A DNA stretch of 64,000 bases from Hemerocallis citrina. Its lineage: Eukaryota; Streptophyta; Magnoliopsida; Asparagales; Asphodelaceae. Of the stretch, positions 1 to 12,697 are shown piece by piece. The notes under the pieces were generated by a model. It was not told the origin of the DNA. It saw only the letters and a program-made list of their open reading frames with translations, and made no database searches. The translations under genes and the position numbers were made by a program. The stretch's first letter is position 1, and every line of letters begins with the position of its first letter. The stretch lies in NCBI GenBank assembly GCA_017893485.1, contig CM030367.1:91101121-91165120 (forward strand). Reading direction: 5' to 3'.

Positions 1-124
1 CACTATCAGTGACTCTCAATACCGCAGAATATACCCAACCCCGGAGATCAATGACTCCTAACACCGCGGATCATACTGAGGCCCTCTTCTACACCCGGTG
101 TCGAAAGTCGGCTCTGATACCATT

Positions 125-630
125 TGTAATGCCCCGCCCTAATACTCAGACAATTTTAATATTTTTAGAAGACATATTAGATACTATGTAGTACAACTGC
201 CCACCACAGGCTGCCTCTCAAAAGGTGGTTAACCAATTAGGTGACTCTTGATCATAGGCAAATTATATTTATACTCAAACTTATTTTTGTATACCTCCCA
301 TGTGGGACTATATTTCTCAAATCCTTTCACAAATCTCCTCAAATCCGTTATTAATCAAATACTCACATCAAATCTTCCCTTCCGAAATTATACTACACGG
401 TGGGCCCCCCCACACAAATACCCTCCTCCACGTCATGTGAGGAGAAACCAATTCTCAACAACAACAGCACATGCGTGCTGTTCATTTCTTTCCCAAACCG
501 GGGGTCCCCACCTCCAAACAATTCCATACTCATCTCCTGTAGAAGAATCTATAGGTCAAGTCTCAAATTCCCTTTTATATATATTTCAAATCATATATAT
601 ATATATATTTCAGAAATACGGGGTATTACA
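125..630 (-). repeat. TRIM array LTR 1
   Basis: 506 bp. On the plus strand it runs from TGTAATGCCCCG to GGGGTATTACA. It is preceded by a tRNA-Met-type primer site at 111-122, in the partial internal segment 1-124. It carries an extra A before the TATA-like stretch. It belongs to the major sequence variant of the array. Confidence 0.88.
264..273 (-). promoter_or_regulatory. TATA box of TRIM LTR 1
   Basis: The minus strand reads TATAAATATA about 360 bp inside the LTR, the expected place for an LTR promoter driving transcription leftwards. The same box recurs in the other LTR copies. No transcription start can be read from the sequence. Confidence 0.5.
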
Positions 631-900
631 TACACCCCACCTTAGAAATCAGCATCCTCGCTGAGTACAGGACACACATCTAGTGTAGGATCCGCCTTTC
701 TAGCCGATGTAGCGTCGTCCTCGATCCCGGAGATCAATCACTCTCAACACCGCAGATCGGATACCCGGCTATCAATCACTATCAGTGACTCTCAATACCG
801 CAGAATATACCCAACCCCGGAGATCAATGAATCCTAACACCACGGATCATACTGAGGCCCTCTTCTACACCCGGGGTCGAAAGTCGGATCTGATACCATT
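631..900 (-). repeat. TRIM internal segment (representative of seven)
   Basis: 270 bp, with a purine tract (minus strand) at its left edge and a primer-binding site at its right edge. The primer site here has one change (GATCTGATACCA instead of GCTCTGATACCA on the plus strand). The segment holds short degenerate repeats around CCGGAGATCAATCACTCTC and has no plausible protein. The other internal segments are 1,420-1,689, 2,195-2,464, 2,970-3,239, 3,748-4,017, 4,523-4,792 and 5,284-5,553, all 270 bp. Positions 1-124 are the end of another. Confidence 0.85.
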
Positions 901-1364
901 TGTAACGCCCCGCCCTAATACTCAGATAATTTTAATATTTTTAGAAGACATATTAGATACTATGTAGTACAACTGCCCACCACAGGCTGCCTCTCAAAAG
1001 GTGGTTAACCAATTAGGTGACTCTTGATCATAGGCAATTATATTTATACTCAAACTTATTTTTGTATACCTCCCATGTGGGACTATATTAATCAAATCCT
1101 TTCACAAATCTCCTCAAATCCGTTATTAATCAAATACTCACATCAAATCTTCCCTTCCGAAATTATACTACACGGTGGGCCCCCCCACACAAATACCCTC
1201 CTCCACGACATGTGAGGAGAAACCAATTCTCAACAACAACAACACAGGCGTGCTATCAATTTCTTTCCGAAACCGGGGGTCCCCACCTCCAAACAATTCC
1301 ATACTCATCTCCTATAGAAGAATCTATAGGTCAAGTCTCAAATTCCTTTTTATATATATTTCAA

Positions 1365-1399
<35 letters not shown>

Positions 1400-1419
1400 C
1401 AGAAATACGGGGTATTACG
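901..1419 (-). repeat. TRIM array LTR 2 (variant B)
   Basis: 519 bp, the longest copy because its TA run is expanded. The terminal ACA is mutated to ACG. It carries the minor haplotype (ATTAATC for ATTTCTC, and CTATCAATTTC for CTGTTCATTTC) shared with LTR 5. Confidence 0.87.
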
Positions 1420-1689
1420 TACACCCCACCTTAGAAATCAGCGTCCTCGCTGAGTACGGGACACACATCTAGTGTAGGATCCGCCTTTCTAGCCGATGTA
1501 GCGTCGTCCTCGATCCCGGAGATCAATCACTCTCAACACCGCAGATCGGATAACCGGCTATCAATCACTATCAGTGACTCTCAATACCGCAGAATATACC
1601 CGACCCCGGAGATCAATGACTCCCAACACCGCGGATCATACTGAGGCCCTCTTCTACACCCGGTGTCGAAAGTCGGCTCTGATACCATT

Positions 1690-2194
1690 TGTAACGCACC
1701 GCCCTAATACTCAGACAATTTTAATATTTTTAGAAGACATATTAGATACTATGTAGTACAACTGCCCACCACAGGCTGCCTCTCAAAAGGTGGTTAACCA
1801 ATTAGGTGACTCTTGATCATAGGCAATTATATTTATACTCAAACTTATTTTTGTATACCTCCCATGTGGGACTATATTTCTCAAATCCTTTCACAAATCT
1901 CCTCAAATCCGTTATTAATCAAATACTCACATCAAATCTTCCCTTCCGAAATTATACTACACGGTGGGCCCCCACACAAATACCCTCCTCCACGTCATGT
2001 GAGGAGAAACCAATTCTCAATAACAACAGCACATGCGTGCTGTTCATTTCTTTCCCAAACCGGGGGTCCCCACCTCCAAACAATTCCATACTCATCTCCT
2101 GTAGAAGAATCTATAGGTCAAGTCTCAAATTCCTTTTTATACATATTTCAAATCATATATATATATATATATTTCAGAAATACGGGGTATTACA
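1690..2194 (-). repeat. TRIM array LTR 3
   Basis: 505 bp. The start TGTAACGCACC is shared only with LTR 4, indicating a recent duplication of this unit. The primer site at 1,676-1,687 is intact. Confidence 0.87.
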
Positions 2195-2464
2195 TACACC
2201 CCGCCTTAGAAATCAGCGTCCTCGCTAAGTACGGGACACACATCTAGTGTAGGATCCGCCTTTCTAGCCGATGTAGCGTCGTCCTCGATCCCGGAGATCA
2301 ATCACTCTCAACACCGCAGATCGGATAACCGGCTATCAATCACTATCAGTGACTCTCAATACCGCAGAATATACCCGACCCCGGAGATCAATGACTCCCA
2401 ACACCGCGGATCATACTGAGGCCCTCTTCTACACCCGGTGTCGAAAGTCGGCTCTGATACCATT

Positions 2465-2969
2465 TGTAACGCACCGCCCTAATACTCAGACAATTTTAAT
2501 ATTTTTAGAAGACATATTAGATACTATGTAGTACAACTGCCCACCACAGGCTGCCTCTCAAAAGGTGGTTAACCAATTAGGTGACTCTTGATCATAGGCA
2601 ATTATATTTATACTCAAACTTATTTTTGTATACCTCCCATGTGGGACTATATTTCTCAAATCCTTTCACAAATCACCTCAAATCCGTTATTAATCAAATA
2701 CTCACATCAAATCTTCCCTTCCGAAATTATACTACACGGTGGGCCCCCCCACACAAATACCCTCCTCCACGTCATGTGAGGAGAAACCAATTCTCAACAA
2801 CAACAGCACATGCGTGCTGTTCATTTCTTTCCCAAACCGGGGGTCCCCACCTCCAAACAATTCCATACTCATCTCCTGTAGAAGAATCAATAGGTCAAGT
2901 CTCAAATTCCTTTTTATATATATTTCAAGTCATATATATATATATATTTCAGAAATACGGGGTATTACA
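2465..2969 (-). repeat. TRIM array LTR 4
   Basis: 505 bp. It begins TGTAACGCACC like LTR 3, and the internal segments preceding the two copies also share the variant TAACCGG. Confidence 0.87.
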
Positions 2970-3239
2970 TACACCCCATCTTAGAAATCAGCGTCCTCGC
3001 TGAGTACGGGACACACATCTAGTGTAGGATCCGCCTTTCTAGCCGATGTAGCGTCATCCTCGATCCCGGAGATCAATCACTCTCAACACTTCAGATCGGA
3101 TACCCGGCTATCAATCACTATCAGTGACTCTCAATACCGCAGAATATACCCGACCCCGGAGATCAATGACTCCCAACACCACGGATCATACTGAGGCCCT
3201 CTTCTACACCCGGTGTCGAAAGTCGGCTCTGATACCATT

Positions 3240-3747
3240 TGTAACGCCCCGCCCTAATACTCAGACAATTTTAATATTTTTAGAAGACATATTAGATACT
3301 ATGTAGTACAACTGCCCACCACAGGCTGCCTCTCAAAATGTGGTTAACCAATTAGGTGACTCTTGATCATAGGCAATTATATTTATACTCAAACTTATTT
3401 TTGTATACCTCCCATGTGGGACTATATTAATCAAATCCTTTCACAAATCTCCTCAAATCCGTTATTAATCAAATACTCACATCATATCTTCCCTTCCGAA
3501 ATTATACTACACGGTGGGCCCCCCACACAAATACCCTCCTCCACGTCATGTGAGGAGAAACCAATTCTCAACAACAACAGCACATGCGTGCTATCAATTT
3601 CTTTCCCAAACCGGGGGTCCCCACCTCCAAACAATTCCATACTCATCTCCTATAGAAGAATCTATAGGTCAAGTCTCAAATTCCTTTTTATATATATTTC
3701 AAATCATATATATATATATATATATTTCAGAAATACGGGGTATTACA
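3240..3747 (-). repeat. TRIM array LTR 5 (variant B)
   Basis: 508 bp. It carries the minor haplotype also seen in LTR 2. The internal segment preceding each of these two LTRs also shares a change (ACCACGG for ACCGCGG). Confidence 0.87.
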
Positions 3748-4017
3748 TATACCCCACCTTAGAAATCAGCGTCCTCGCTGAGTACGGGACACACATCTAG
3801 TGTAGGATCCGCCTTTCTAGCCGATGTAGCGTCGTCCTCGATCCCGGAGATCAATCACTCTCAACACCGCAGATCGGATACCCGGCTATCAATCACTATC
3901 AGTGACTCTCAATACCGCAGAATATACCCCACCCCGGAGATCAATGAATCCTAACACCGCGGATCATACTGAGGCCCTCTTCTACACCCGGTGTCGAAAG
4001 TCGGCTCTGATACCATT

Positions 4018-4522
4018 TGTAACGCCCCGCCCTAATACTCAGACAATTTTAATATTTTTAGAAGACATATTAGATACTATGTAGTACAACTGCCCACCAC
4101 AGGCTGCCTCTCAAAAGGTGGTTAACCAATTAGGTGACTCTTGATCATAGGCAATTATATTTATACTCAAACTTATTTTTGTATACCTCCCATGTGGGAC
4201 TATATTTCTCAAATCCTTTCACAAATCTCCTCAAATCCGTTATTAATCAAATACTCACATCAAATCTTCCCTTCCGAAATTATACTACACGATGGGCCCC
4301 CCCACACAAATACCCTCCTCCACGTCATGTGAGGAGAAACCAATTCTCAACAACAACAGCACATGCGTGCTGTTCATTTCTTTCCCAAACCGGGGGTCCC
4401 CACCTCCAAACAATTCCATACTCATCTCCTGTAGAAGAATCTATAGGTCAAGTCTCAAATTCCTTTTTATACATATTTCAAATCATATATATATATATAT
4501 TTCAGAAATACGGGGTATTACA
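4018..4522 (-). repeat. TRIM array LTR 6
   Basis: 505 bp, major variant, with standard LTR termini on both sides. Confidence 0.87.
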
Positions 4523-4792
4523 TACACCCCACCTTAGAAATCAGCGTCCTCGCTAAGTACGGGACACACATCTAGTGTAGGATCCGCCTTTCTAGCCGAT
4601 GTAGCGTCGTCCTCGATCCCGGAGATCAATCACTCTCAACACCGCAGATCGGATACCCAGCAATCAATCACTATCAGTGACTCTCAATACCGCAGAATAT
4701 ACCCGACCCCGGAGATCAATGACTCCCAACACCGCGGATCATACTGAGGCCCTCTTCTACACCCGGTGTCGAAAGTCGGCTCTGATACCATT

Positions 4793-5283
4793 TGTAACGC
4801 CCCGCCCTAATACTCAGACAATTTTAATATTTTTAGAAGACAAATTAGATACTATGTAGTACAACTGCCCACCACATGCTGCCTCTCAAAAGGTGGTTAA
4901 CCAATTAGGTGACTCTTGATCATAGGCAATTATATTTATACTCAAACTTATTTTTGTATACCTCCTATATTTCTCAAATCCTTTCACAAATCTCCTCAAA
5001 TCCATTATTAATCAAATACTCACATCAAATCTTCCCTTCCGAAATTATACTACACGATGGGCCCCCCCACACAAATACCCTCCTCCACGTCATGTGAGGA
5101 GAAACCAATTCTCAACAACAACAGCACATGCGTGCTGTTCATTTCTTTCCCAAACCGGGGGTCCCCACCTCCAAACAATTCCATACTCATCTCCTATAGA
5201 AGAATCTATAGGTCAAGTCTCAAATTCCTTTTTATATATATTTCAAATCATATATATATATTTCAGAAATACGGGGTATTACA
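4793..5283 (-). repeat. TRIM array LTR 7
   Basis: 491 bp. It has lost about 10 bp (the CATGTGGGAC stretch) and has a short TA run. Both ends are otherwise standard. Confidence 0.87.
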
Positions 5284-5553
5284 TACACCTCACCTTAGAA
5301 ATCAGCGTCCTCGCTGAGTATGGGACACACATCTAGTGTAGGATCTGCCTTTCTAGCCGACGTAGTGTCGTCCTCGATCCCGGAGATCAATCACTCTCAA
5401 CACCGCAGATCGGATACCCGGCCATCAATCACTATCAGTGACTCTCAATACCGCAGAATATACCTGACCCCGGAGATCAATGACTCCCAACACCGCGGAT
5501 CATACTGAGGCCCTCTTCTACACCCGGTGTCGAAAGTCGGCTCTGATACCATT

Positions 5554-6059
5554 TGTAACGCCCTGCCCTAATACTCAGACAATTTTAATATTTTTAGAAG
5601 ACAAATTAGATACTATGTAGTACAACTGCCCACCACAGGCTGCCTCTCAAAAGGTGGTTAACCAATTAGGTGACTCTTGATCATAGGTAATTATATTTAT
5701 ACTCAAACTTATTTTTGTATACCTCCCATGTGGGACTATATTTCTCAAATCCTTTCACAAATCTTCTCAAATCCGTTATTAATCAAATACTAACATCAAA
5801 TCTTCCCTTCCGAAATTATACTACACGGTGGGCCCCCCCACACAAATACCCTCCTCCACATCATGTGAGGAGAAACCAATTCTCAACAACAACAGCACAT
5901 GCGTGCTGTTCATTTCTTTCCCAAACCGGGGGTCCCCACCTCCAAACAATTCCATACTCATCTCCTATAGAAGAATCTATAGGTCAAGTCTCAAATTCCT
6001 TTTTATATATATTTCAAATCATATATATATATATATATATTTCAGAAATACGGGGTATT
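5554..6059 (-). repeat. TRIM array LTR 8, right end of the array
   Basis: It ends in CGGGGTATT without the final ACA and without a following purine tract. It passes directly into CC(TA)n and the MITE, so the outer edge of the array is a broken junction rather than a clean insertion end. Confidence 0.85.
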
Positions 6060-6073
6060 CCTATATATATATA

Positions 6074-7034
<961 letters not shown>

Positions 7035-7036
<2 letters not shown>

Positions 7037-7611
7037 CCGCTGAATTCTGGTGTGGGGGTAATAGATGAGATTTGTAGGTTCGTGAGGAACTCAGACAGGC
7101 TGGATCTCCCTTCTTCCTTGTTGATGAGTTGACTCCTAAGTGCTCCCGCTGACCTGCACAAACGTTCGAAACACCGGGATAAATTCCGGCAACGAACCCT
7201 CCGATGCTCAAGTCAATACATAGAAAAAGTGAAGAGAAAGAGCTAAAGTGTGCAAAGTGTGATCACCTGTGACAGTAGGAGGTAGGGGGGTATTTATAGT
7301 CGCCATGGAGATCTCTTTCAGGATAAGGGTGAATCCCTACTTTCCGATGAGGTTGGATAGGGGTGGTTGTATCCACCTTCTCAAGATCAGGGCAGGCCAG
7401 GATTTCCTCCAATCCTGTTGAGCTGGCCCTTAACGGGTTGAGACCCATTCTCAACTGAACAGATCCGTTCATGGGTTAGCAGGTCCAAGTGGAGGGACCT
7501 GGTTCCCAATTCGGACCCGTATGTAGGTGAAATTATTGTCTTATCCCTGGGACTTTGAGATTCATGCTCACTTTGAATGGTTCCGATTTAACCCCATTTT
7601 TAGCCATATCA
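7035..7611 (-). repeat. Tat A 3' LTR
   Basis: 577 bp, from TGCCGCTGAATTC to CCATATCA on the plus strand. It aligns end to end with 22,698-23,272, including the blocks around CACAAACGTTCGAAACACCG and GGTATTTATAGTCGCC. Confidence 0.88.
7291..7298 (-). promoter_or_regulatory. TATA box in Tat A 3' LTR
   Basis: The minus strand reads TATAAATA, at the same place in both LTRs (see 22,952-22,959). It would direct transcription leftwards, out of the element. Confidence 0.55.
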
Positions 7612-7632
7612 CGAGTCCTCCACTCCCAAAAA
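7612..7632 (-). other. Polypurine tract of Tat A
   Basis: The minus strand reads GGGAGTGGAGGACTCG immediately before the 3' LTR start TGATATGG. This is the expected plus-strand priming site and fixes the inner end of the 3' LTR. Confidence 0.7.
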
Positions 7633-8047
7633 TTGTGTGTTATGGCCTTTGGGGAGTAGTTTTGTTGTTTTAATGGCGTATAGGGCTTTTTCAAAGTTCT
7701 CAAAGGGTGTTCGAATCTCGTCTGAGGTGTGATGGTGCTTTTCTGAGCGGGTAGTGTGCCCAAGTTAGCTCTCAAGTCCTTCTGGACTTTTGGTGATTTT
7801 TTTTCCAATTTTATGTTATTTGTTCGAGCGATTTATTCAATTTTGCAAAATGATGATTTGTTTTCCTGGAGCATTAATTAATTATTCTAACCAACAATTA
7901 TTCACTCAGGGGCTCAAAAATATTTTCCTGAATTAATAATTATTTTTTAGGTTTTTAAATTATTTCCCCCTTATTTTTAATCATTTTTTCGCAATTTTTT
8001 GAATAAATAATTCGAATTAATAAAATAAAATTAATTTTAATTACCAA
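7633..8047. other. AT-rich untranslated spacer of Tat A
   Basis: Between the purine tract and the tandem-repeat block. No frame, RNA gene or repeat recognised. The right half is strongly AT-rich. Confidence 0.5.
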
Positions 8048-9053
8048 TTATGACGTGGCGAGATCTTGATTGTCCATCAGCCTTTGGCACGAAACTCTGA
8101 GTGATCCGACGGTTCCTGTTGCTCGGTGATATTTTTCCTCATATAGCAGCTCGGAATGCTTGTTGCTCGGATTGGGATTCCGAGCGACGTGGCATAATCT
8201 GGGACGCTCATCTGGATGCAGCACGAATTTTGAGGTAATCCAATGGTGGATCTTGCATTTGGCCATGTGGCTAAATTAGGGACGCTCATCAGGTCGGAGC
8301 GCGACTTTCGGAGTGATCAGATGGCTCTCATAGCTCGGCGACGTTTTCTCCGCATGAGCAGCTCGGAATGCAAGTCACTCGGATTCAATTTCCAAGCGAC
8401 GTGGCACGATCTGGGTCATCCGATACCGATCAGGAGCGAATCACGAGGCATGACGGCGTGGATCACGAGAAAACATGATTTTGGTCGACATGGTTAAATC
8501 AGAGGCATCCGTCAGGTCACAGCGCGAATTTTGAGGCGATCAAACGGCTCTCATGGTTCGGTGACATTTTTTCCACATGAGCAGCTCAGAATGAAAGTCG
8601 CTCGGATTCAATTTCCGAGCAACGTGGCACGATCTAGGCCGTTCGATACCGATCAGGCGCGAAACACGAGGCATGACGGCATGGATCACGAGAAAACGTG
8701 ATTTTGGTCGACGCGACAAGATCTGAGCCGTCTGATGATGATCAAGCATGAATTTCGAGGAGAAAGTCATTTTTCTCCAATTTGCAACTCGGAATGGTAG
8801 TTGCTCGGATTTGGTTTTCGAGCAACGTGGCATGATCTGGACCATCTAATGAAGATCAGGCGCGGATCACGAGGCATGATGGCGTGGATCACGAGGCATG
8901 ACGGCGTGGATCACGAGAAAACGTGATTTTGGTCGACGCGGTGAGATCTGAGTCGTCTGATGACGATCAGGCACGAATTTCGAGGAGAAAGTCGTTTTTC
9001 TCCAATTCGCAGCTCGGAATGGTAGTTGCTCGGATTTGATTTCCGAGCGACGT
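8048..9053. repeat. About 215-bp degenerate tandem repeats in Tat A 3' region
   Basis: The marker 'TTCCGAGCGACGTGGCAC-GATCTGG' (with variations) recurs near 8,178, 8,391, 8,612, 8,817 and 9,041, giving periods of about 205-224 bp. Each unit also carries GCAGCTCGGAATG and TTGGTCGACG-like stretches. The block is cut at 9,053 by solo LTR D and resumes at 12,330-12,385. Open frames here are by-products of the repeats. Confidence 0.75.
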
Positions 9054-9605
9054 TGTAACACCCTAGATTTGATTTATGAGATTTTTGTGATTTCAGGTGT
9101 TTTGCACGTGTAATTTCATTTGTATAATTTCTCGTATAAAATATTTTTATATAGTATTTGTTCTCTTTATTTTTCCAAAAATTATTATCTTTAAAAGCCT
9201 AATTAAAAATCTAGGCCTAATTATCTTTTTAATCCCACTCCATTTATTAGTTAACTAAATTATTTAAAGCTCATGGTTAGTTTGGCCCATTAGTGAGCCC
9301 ATTTACTTTAATTCTCCTTTGAAATGGTCTAACTTGTAGTGTAGACTCATTTTATGGACAATTAAATTTGTCACATGAACAAATTTGTAAATGAGAGACA
9401 CTAGGTGGCATGTGCATGCAATGGAGTGTGCATTGCACACCCTTCTCACCTAGGCCGGATTGTAGATGGAGGGAGTGGAAGAGATGGAAGTGGTGGAGAG
9501 GGAGTTGCTCATCATGAGTAGTTTCTATAACTCCCTAATGTATCTTGGCCCTTAATCTCTAACCATTTGATCTAATCTTGGCCCTCCATTCACCCTAAAA
9601 AATTG

Positions 9606-9613
9606 TATAAATA
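9606..9613 (+). promoter_or_regulatory. TATA box of LTR D
   Basis: TATAAATA followed by a CT-rich stretch and CACACTCTTC, about 550 bp into the LTR, where U3 should end. LTRs E and F have TATA boxes at comparable places. Confidence 0.55.
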
Positions 9614-10339
9614 CCTCCTCCCACACTCTTCATTCTCACACTTGAAATTTTTTGAAAAGAAAGAATAGAAAGAGAAAAAAAATACAAGTTGTAAGGCAAA
9701 AGATTGAGGAGTTTTGTGAGATTGAAAATAGAGAGTATTGTGTGTGTTCAACAACAAGGAGGAGGCCGGCATTTCAAGGATCAAGAAGGGAGAGGCTCGG
9801 GTTCTAGCTTAATCAAGGAGGAGGCGACTTACGTGGCTTGATCTAGGAGGAGCAGCCTTTGTTCATTCGTTGTAGGAGATTCTCTAGGAGTTCTTTTGAT
9901 TTTCTCTCCATTTAAGGTGGGTGGTTCTCTTAAACTTCTAATTAGACATCATGTTAGGATGTGATTGATAAATTAAGGAGAAACTTTAACTAATCTGGCC
10001 ATGCATTATGAAAATGAGATAAATTGTCATTAGTTGAATGTGTGTTAAAAGGGAGTTAAATTGATTGCAAAACTATGATTTGTTAATGTAGATGTTTACC
10101 ATGCCACCATGCCCTATTTGTTTGTACTAAAATTAGATTACATGCTTATAATTGATTAAATGCATCATGTGTAGTTGATTGTCTAAAATAAAGTTTCATT
10201 ATTGTAAAAGGATGAAAACTTGTGTTCTAAAAATATTATTTCGTGGAAACCTTGATTATAAATAATATGAAAATTGTGATCTTATTTTCAATGTCAAAAA
10301 TATATCCATGATCTACTCAGAATTGCAACTTTGTACAAT

Positions 10340-10660
10340 CAACAGTCGGTCGAATTAGAGTCGACAGTCGACTGTCAAGTAATAAATTTCGGATTTTAGT
10401 TACAGAATAGCCAAATGGCCATGTTTTAACAGTCGACTGCACTGATCACTTTATTTTCGAGTTTTAAATCATCGCAGAACAGCCGACTGGCCATGTTTTA
10501 ACAGTCGACTGCCCTGATCACTTTATTTTCGATTTTTAAATCATCGCAGAACAGCCGACTGGCCATGTTTTAACAGTCGACTGTCCTGATCTTTTTATTT
10601 TCGAGTTTCAAATCAATGCAGAACAGCCGACTGGCCATGTTCTAACAGTCGACTGACATG
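10340..10660 (+). repeat. About 73-bp repeats with paired GTCGAC palindromes in LTR D
   Basis: AGCCGACTGGCCATGTT is followed 22 bp later by a full CAGTCGACTG. The pair occurs at 10,482/10,504, 10,554/10,576 and 10,626/10,648, with degenerate earlier pairs near 10,345 and 10,410. The repeat period is about 72-73 bp. Confidence 0.75.
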
Positions 10661-12510
10661 AAGTTCAAATGATATCTAGAATTTTCGTGAGATAATTTTC
10701 TAGGACCTGTGGCCTAGTATAAATGAGAACTTGAGACTATATTTTTGCAAGAAATAACTTACTATAAATTGTTAGTTTAAATTGTCTTTGGAGGCTTATA
10801 AAAATTCGGGAAAAATACTATGATTATTCTAAAATTATGTGGACCTAAAGAAAAATATTTGGGCATGATGTGACTAAAATAAAGATGGTTTAGAAGCAAA
10901 GAATTAAGTAGAATTGTATGAAGTTGATTTTTGTATAAATATGAAAAGTGACTGTTTTCATGAGAAGATTACACTATGTTATAAAAGAGGAATTTGAATA
11001 AAAGAAAGATTTAAGTGTGTTATCTATGGATATTATTGCCTAATTTGAATATTGTATATGAGTGAAAAATACGACTTTATGACTATTAAATTAAGTAAAG
11101 GAAAGAAAATATAGTATGAGAATCTATTGTGCTTATTGAAAAGAAATTTTTGAGCATGAAATATAAGAATTGAGATTGAACATGATATGTGAGTTTTGAC
11201 TCATAGAAATGAAAAGAAATCATGTTAATTGTGAAAAAAGAACTTATGTGTATAAAGACTCAATTTTGTGATTATGAATTGAAATTGAGAACTAGAATGT
11301 AGTTAAGCCTCATACCGGCATTGAAACGAAATGTGTTGAAATAAAATTTGAGATGAAAGACGAAGATTTGGGTCATGTTGAATAAATGGTTAAGACCGGT
11401 ATAGTGGAAGGGCTAACTCTAGAGAATTGATTTTGTTCATGATTCAAATAACTAAGGATTAGATACATAGTGAAGACGTGATGAAAATATGAGAAAAACA
11501 CGAGTATGAGGGCCTCGGAGCTACGGTGTGAGAGTATTCACAGGCTGTCTTCGCGATGCGTCGTGACATGACGTGGATATATTTCCAAGAGTCCATACCG
11601 CAGGCGATGCTCGTGGGGTGTTTGGTGAATGCGGGTGGTGTCATGTCCCATGACGGAGGCTGAATTGTCCATAGGTTCTTCACGATGCGTCGTGACATGA
11701 CGTGGGATTCTCCTCCAGGCTGTCTGGAATGAGCTCGTAACTCATAGAACATATAGGATACTTATCGTAGTTACAGTAGTAGTTTAAGTCATAACGTAGG
11801 ATTGAACCCTACAAGATGAAGAACGGTTAAGGGCTTGCCCTCGGACCTATCTAGTATGGGATGCATAGAATCTGAACAAGTGCGCATTAGTGTCATCTAA
11901 TATAAATAACTGCATTAAAGATTAAGTGCACAGCACAACACGACATCAATAGGATAGTCCATTGTAGTTCTGTTTGTGATCAAGTTTGTGATTTGTTTAA
12001 GTATTTGATAATCGTTATACTGTTCGGTATAGAGAGGATATCCGTGTATAATATTTTGTCGGTTGTAAACAACTGATGTGCCCACAGTTTTTATGCAGGG
12101 TAAAGTGATTAACAAGACTAAAGAATGAATGCCGATTAAAGAATGATCCAAGTGTTGTACATTCCAATTCATGTAATTTATTGTACATTGCTTCTGCTGT
12201 AAACATGTTATGTAAGTGTAAACTCTGATGTAACAAAAAAAATTTATTTCCTTGTAAAATTGTACGAAAGAAGTGTAAAGATCATGTGGAACTTCGAATT
12301 CAGTATGTTTTGGAATTCGGGGTGTTACAGACGTGGCGTGATCTGGACCGTGTGATGAAGATTAGGCACGGATCACGAGGTGAGAGATGAGGATGGTGCT
12401 TAGGCTTCTGGTTGTGCCGCTTAGGCTTCTGGTGGTGCCGTTTAGGCTTCTGGTGGGCCATTGTGGGAGGCCAATGTACTCGAAGGTCTACCCGAATTCG
12501 CTTCAACACT

Positions 12511-12516
12511 TATAAG
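12511..12516 (+). promoter_or_regulatory. Possible TATA element for Tat A antisense gene 1
   Basis: TATAAG followed by a CT-rich leader, about 187 bp before the ATG at 12,698. This is weak evidence from sequence alone. Confidence 0.3.
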
Positions 12517-12697
12517 TTTTCACCGCCTCTCTCTTCCCTTATTTCTTACTCTTTTACTTTCACCTCACTTTTTATTCAAGTCATTTTTGCTCTCGAGCGG
12601 CGCTGCTAGCTTTCGTGGCTATGCATTTCTAATCTCCAGCGAGCTATTCCGACCGTAGATGTCACTTCAAGGTAAACTATCTCAAACTTAACTCGAA

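Larger units (their letters stand above)
1..6059 (-). mobile_element. Tandem array of a TRIM-type LTR retrotransposon
   Basis: About 7.8 head-to-tail units of roughly 775 bp. Each unit is an LTR of about 505 bp plus an internal segment of exactly 270 bp. Read on the minus strand, each LTR begins TGTAATACCCCG and ends GGGGCGTTACA. Two bases beyond it lies TGGTATCAGAGC, the sequence that pairs with the 3' end of initiator tRNA-Met, and a purine tract (AAGGTGGGGTG) precedes the next LTR. Primer site, purine tract and tiny internal region with no coding capacity define a TRIM. Neighbouring units share one LTR, as expected from unequal crossing-over between LTRs. The window starts inside an internal segment, so the array continues to the left. 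The last LTR stops three bases short of its end, next to a TA run and a MITE. A complete single element of the same family lies at 57,299-58,466. Confidence 0.9.
9054..12329 (+). mobile_element. Solo LTR D (Tekay/Del-like), nested in Tat A
   Basis: 3,276 bp, from TGTAACACCCTAG to GGGGTGTTACA, with an exact 5-bp target duplication GACGT at 9,049-9,053 and 12,330-12,334. No internal domain or second LTR copy was found, so this is a solo LTR. Large LTRs with TGTAACACCC...GGGTGTTACA ends are typical of Tekay/Del chromoviruses, but without coding sequence the family is an inference. A TATA box at 9,606-9,613 gives a plus-strand orientation. The middle contains four pairs of CAGTCGACTG-like palindromes. 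Confidence 0.82.

Noticed and set aside
9..5508. Repeated open frames beginning MTLNTAEYT or MIIG in every unit of the left array
   Set aside because: They follow the 775-bp repeat, span LTR and primer-site sequence, use non-ATG starts in part and have no protein features. They are by-products of the repeat.
125..6059. A Cassandra-type TRIM (LTRs carrying 5S rRNA sequence)
   Set aside because: The LTR length and TGTAA...TTACA ends are similar, but I found no 5S rRNA-like segment or 5S internal promoter motifs.
12300..12660. Minus-strand and plus-strand frames with QKPKRHH or WWCRLGFW repeats
   Set aside because: Caused by a short TTAGGCTTCTGGTGGTGCCG repeat at 12,398-12,455. No domain.
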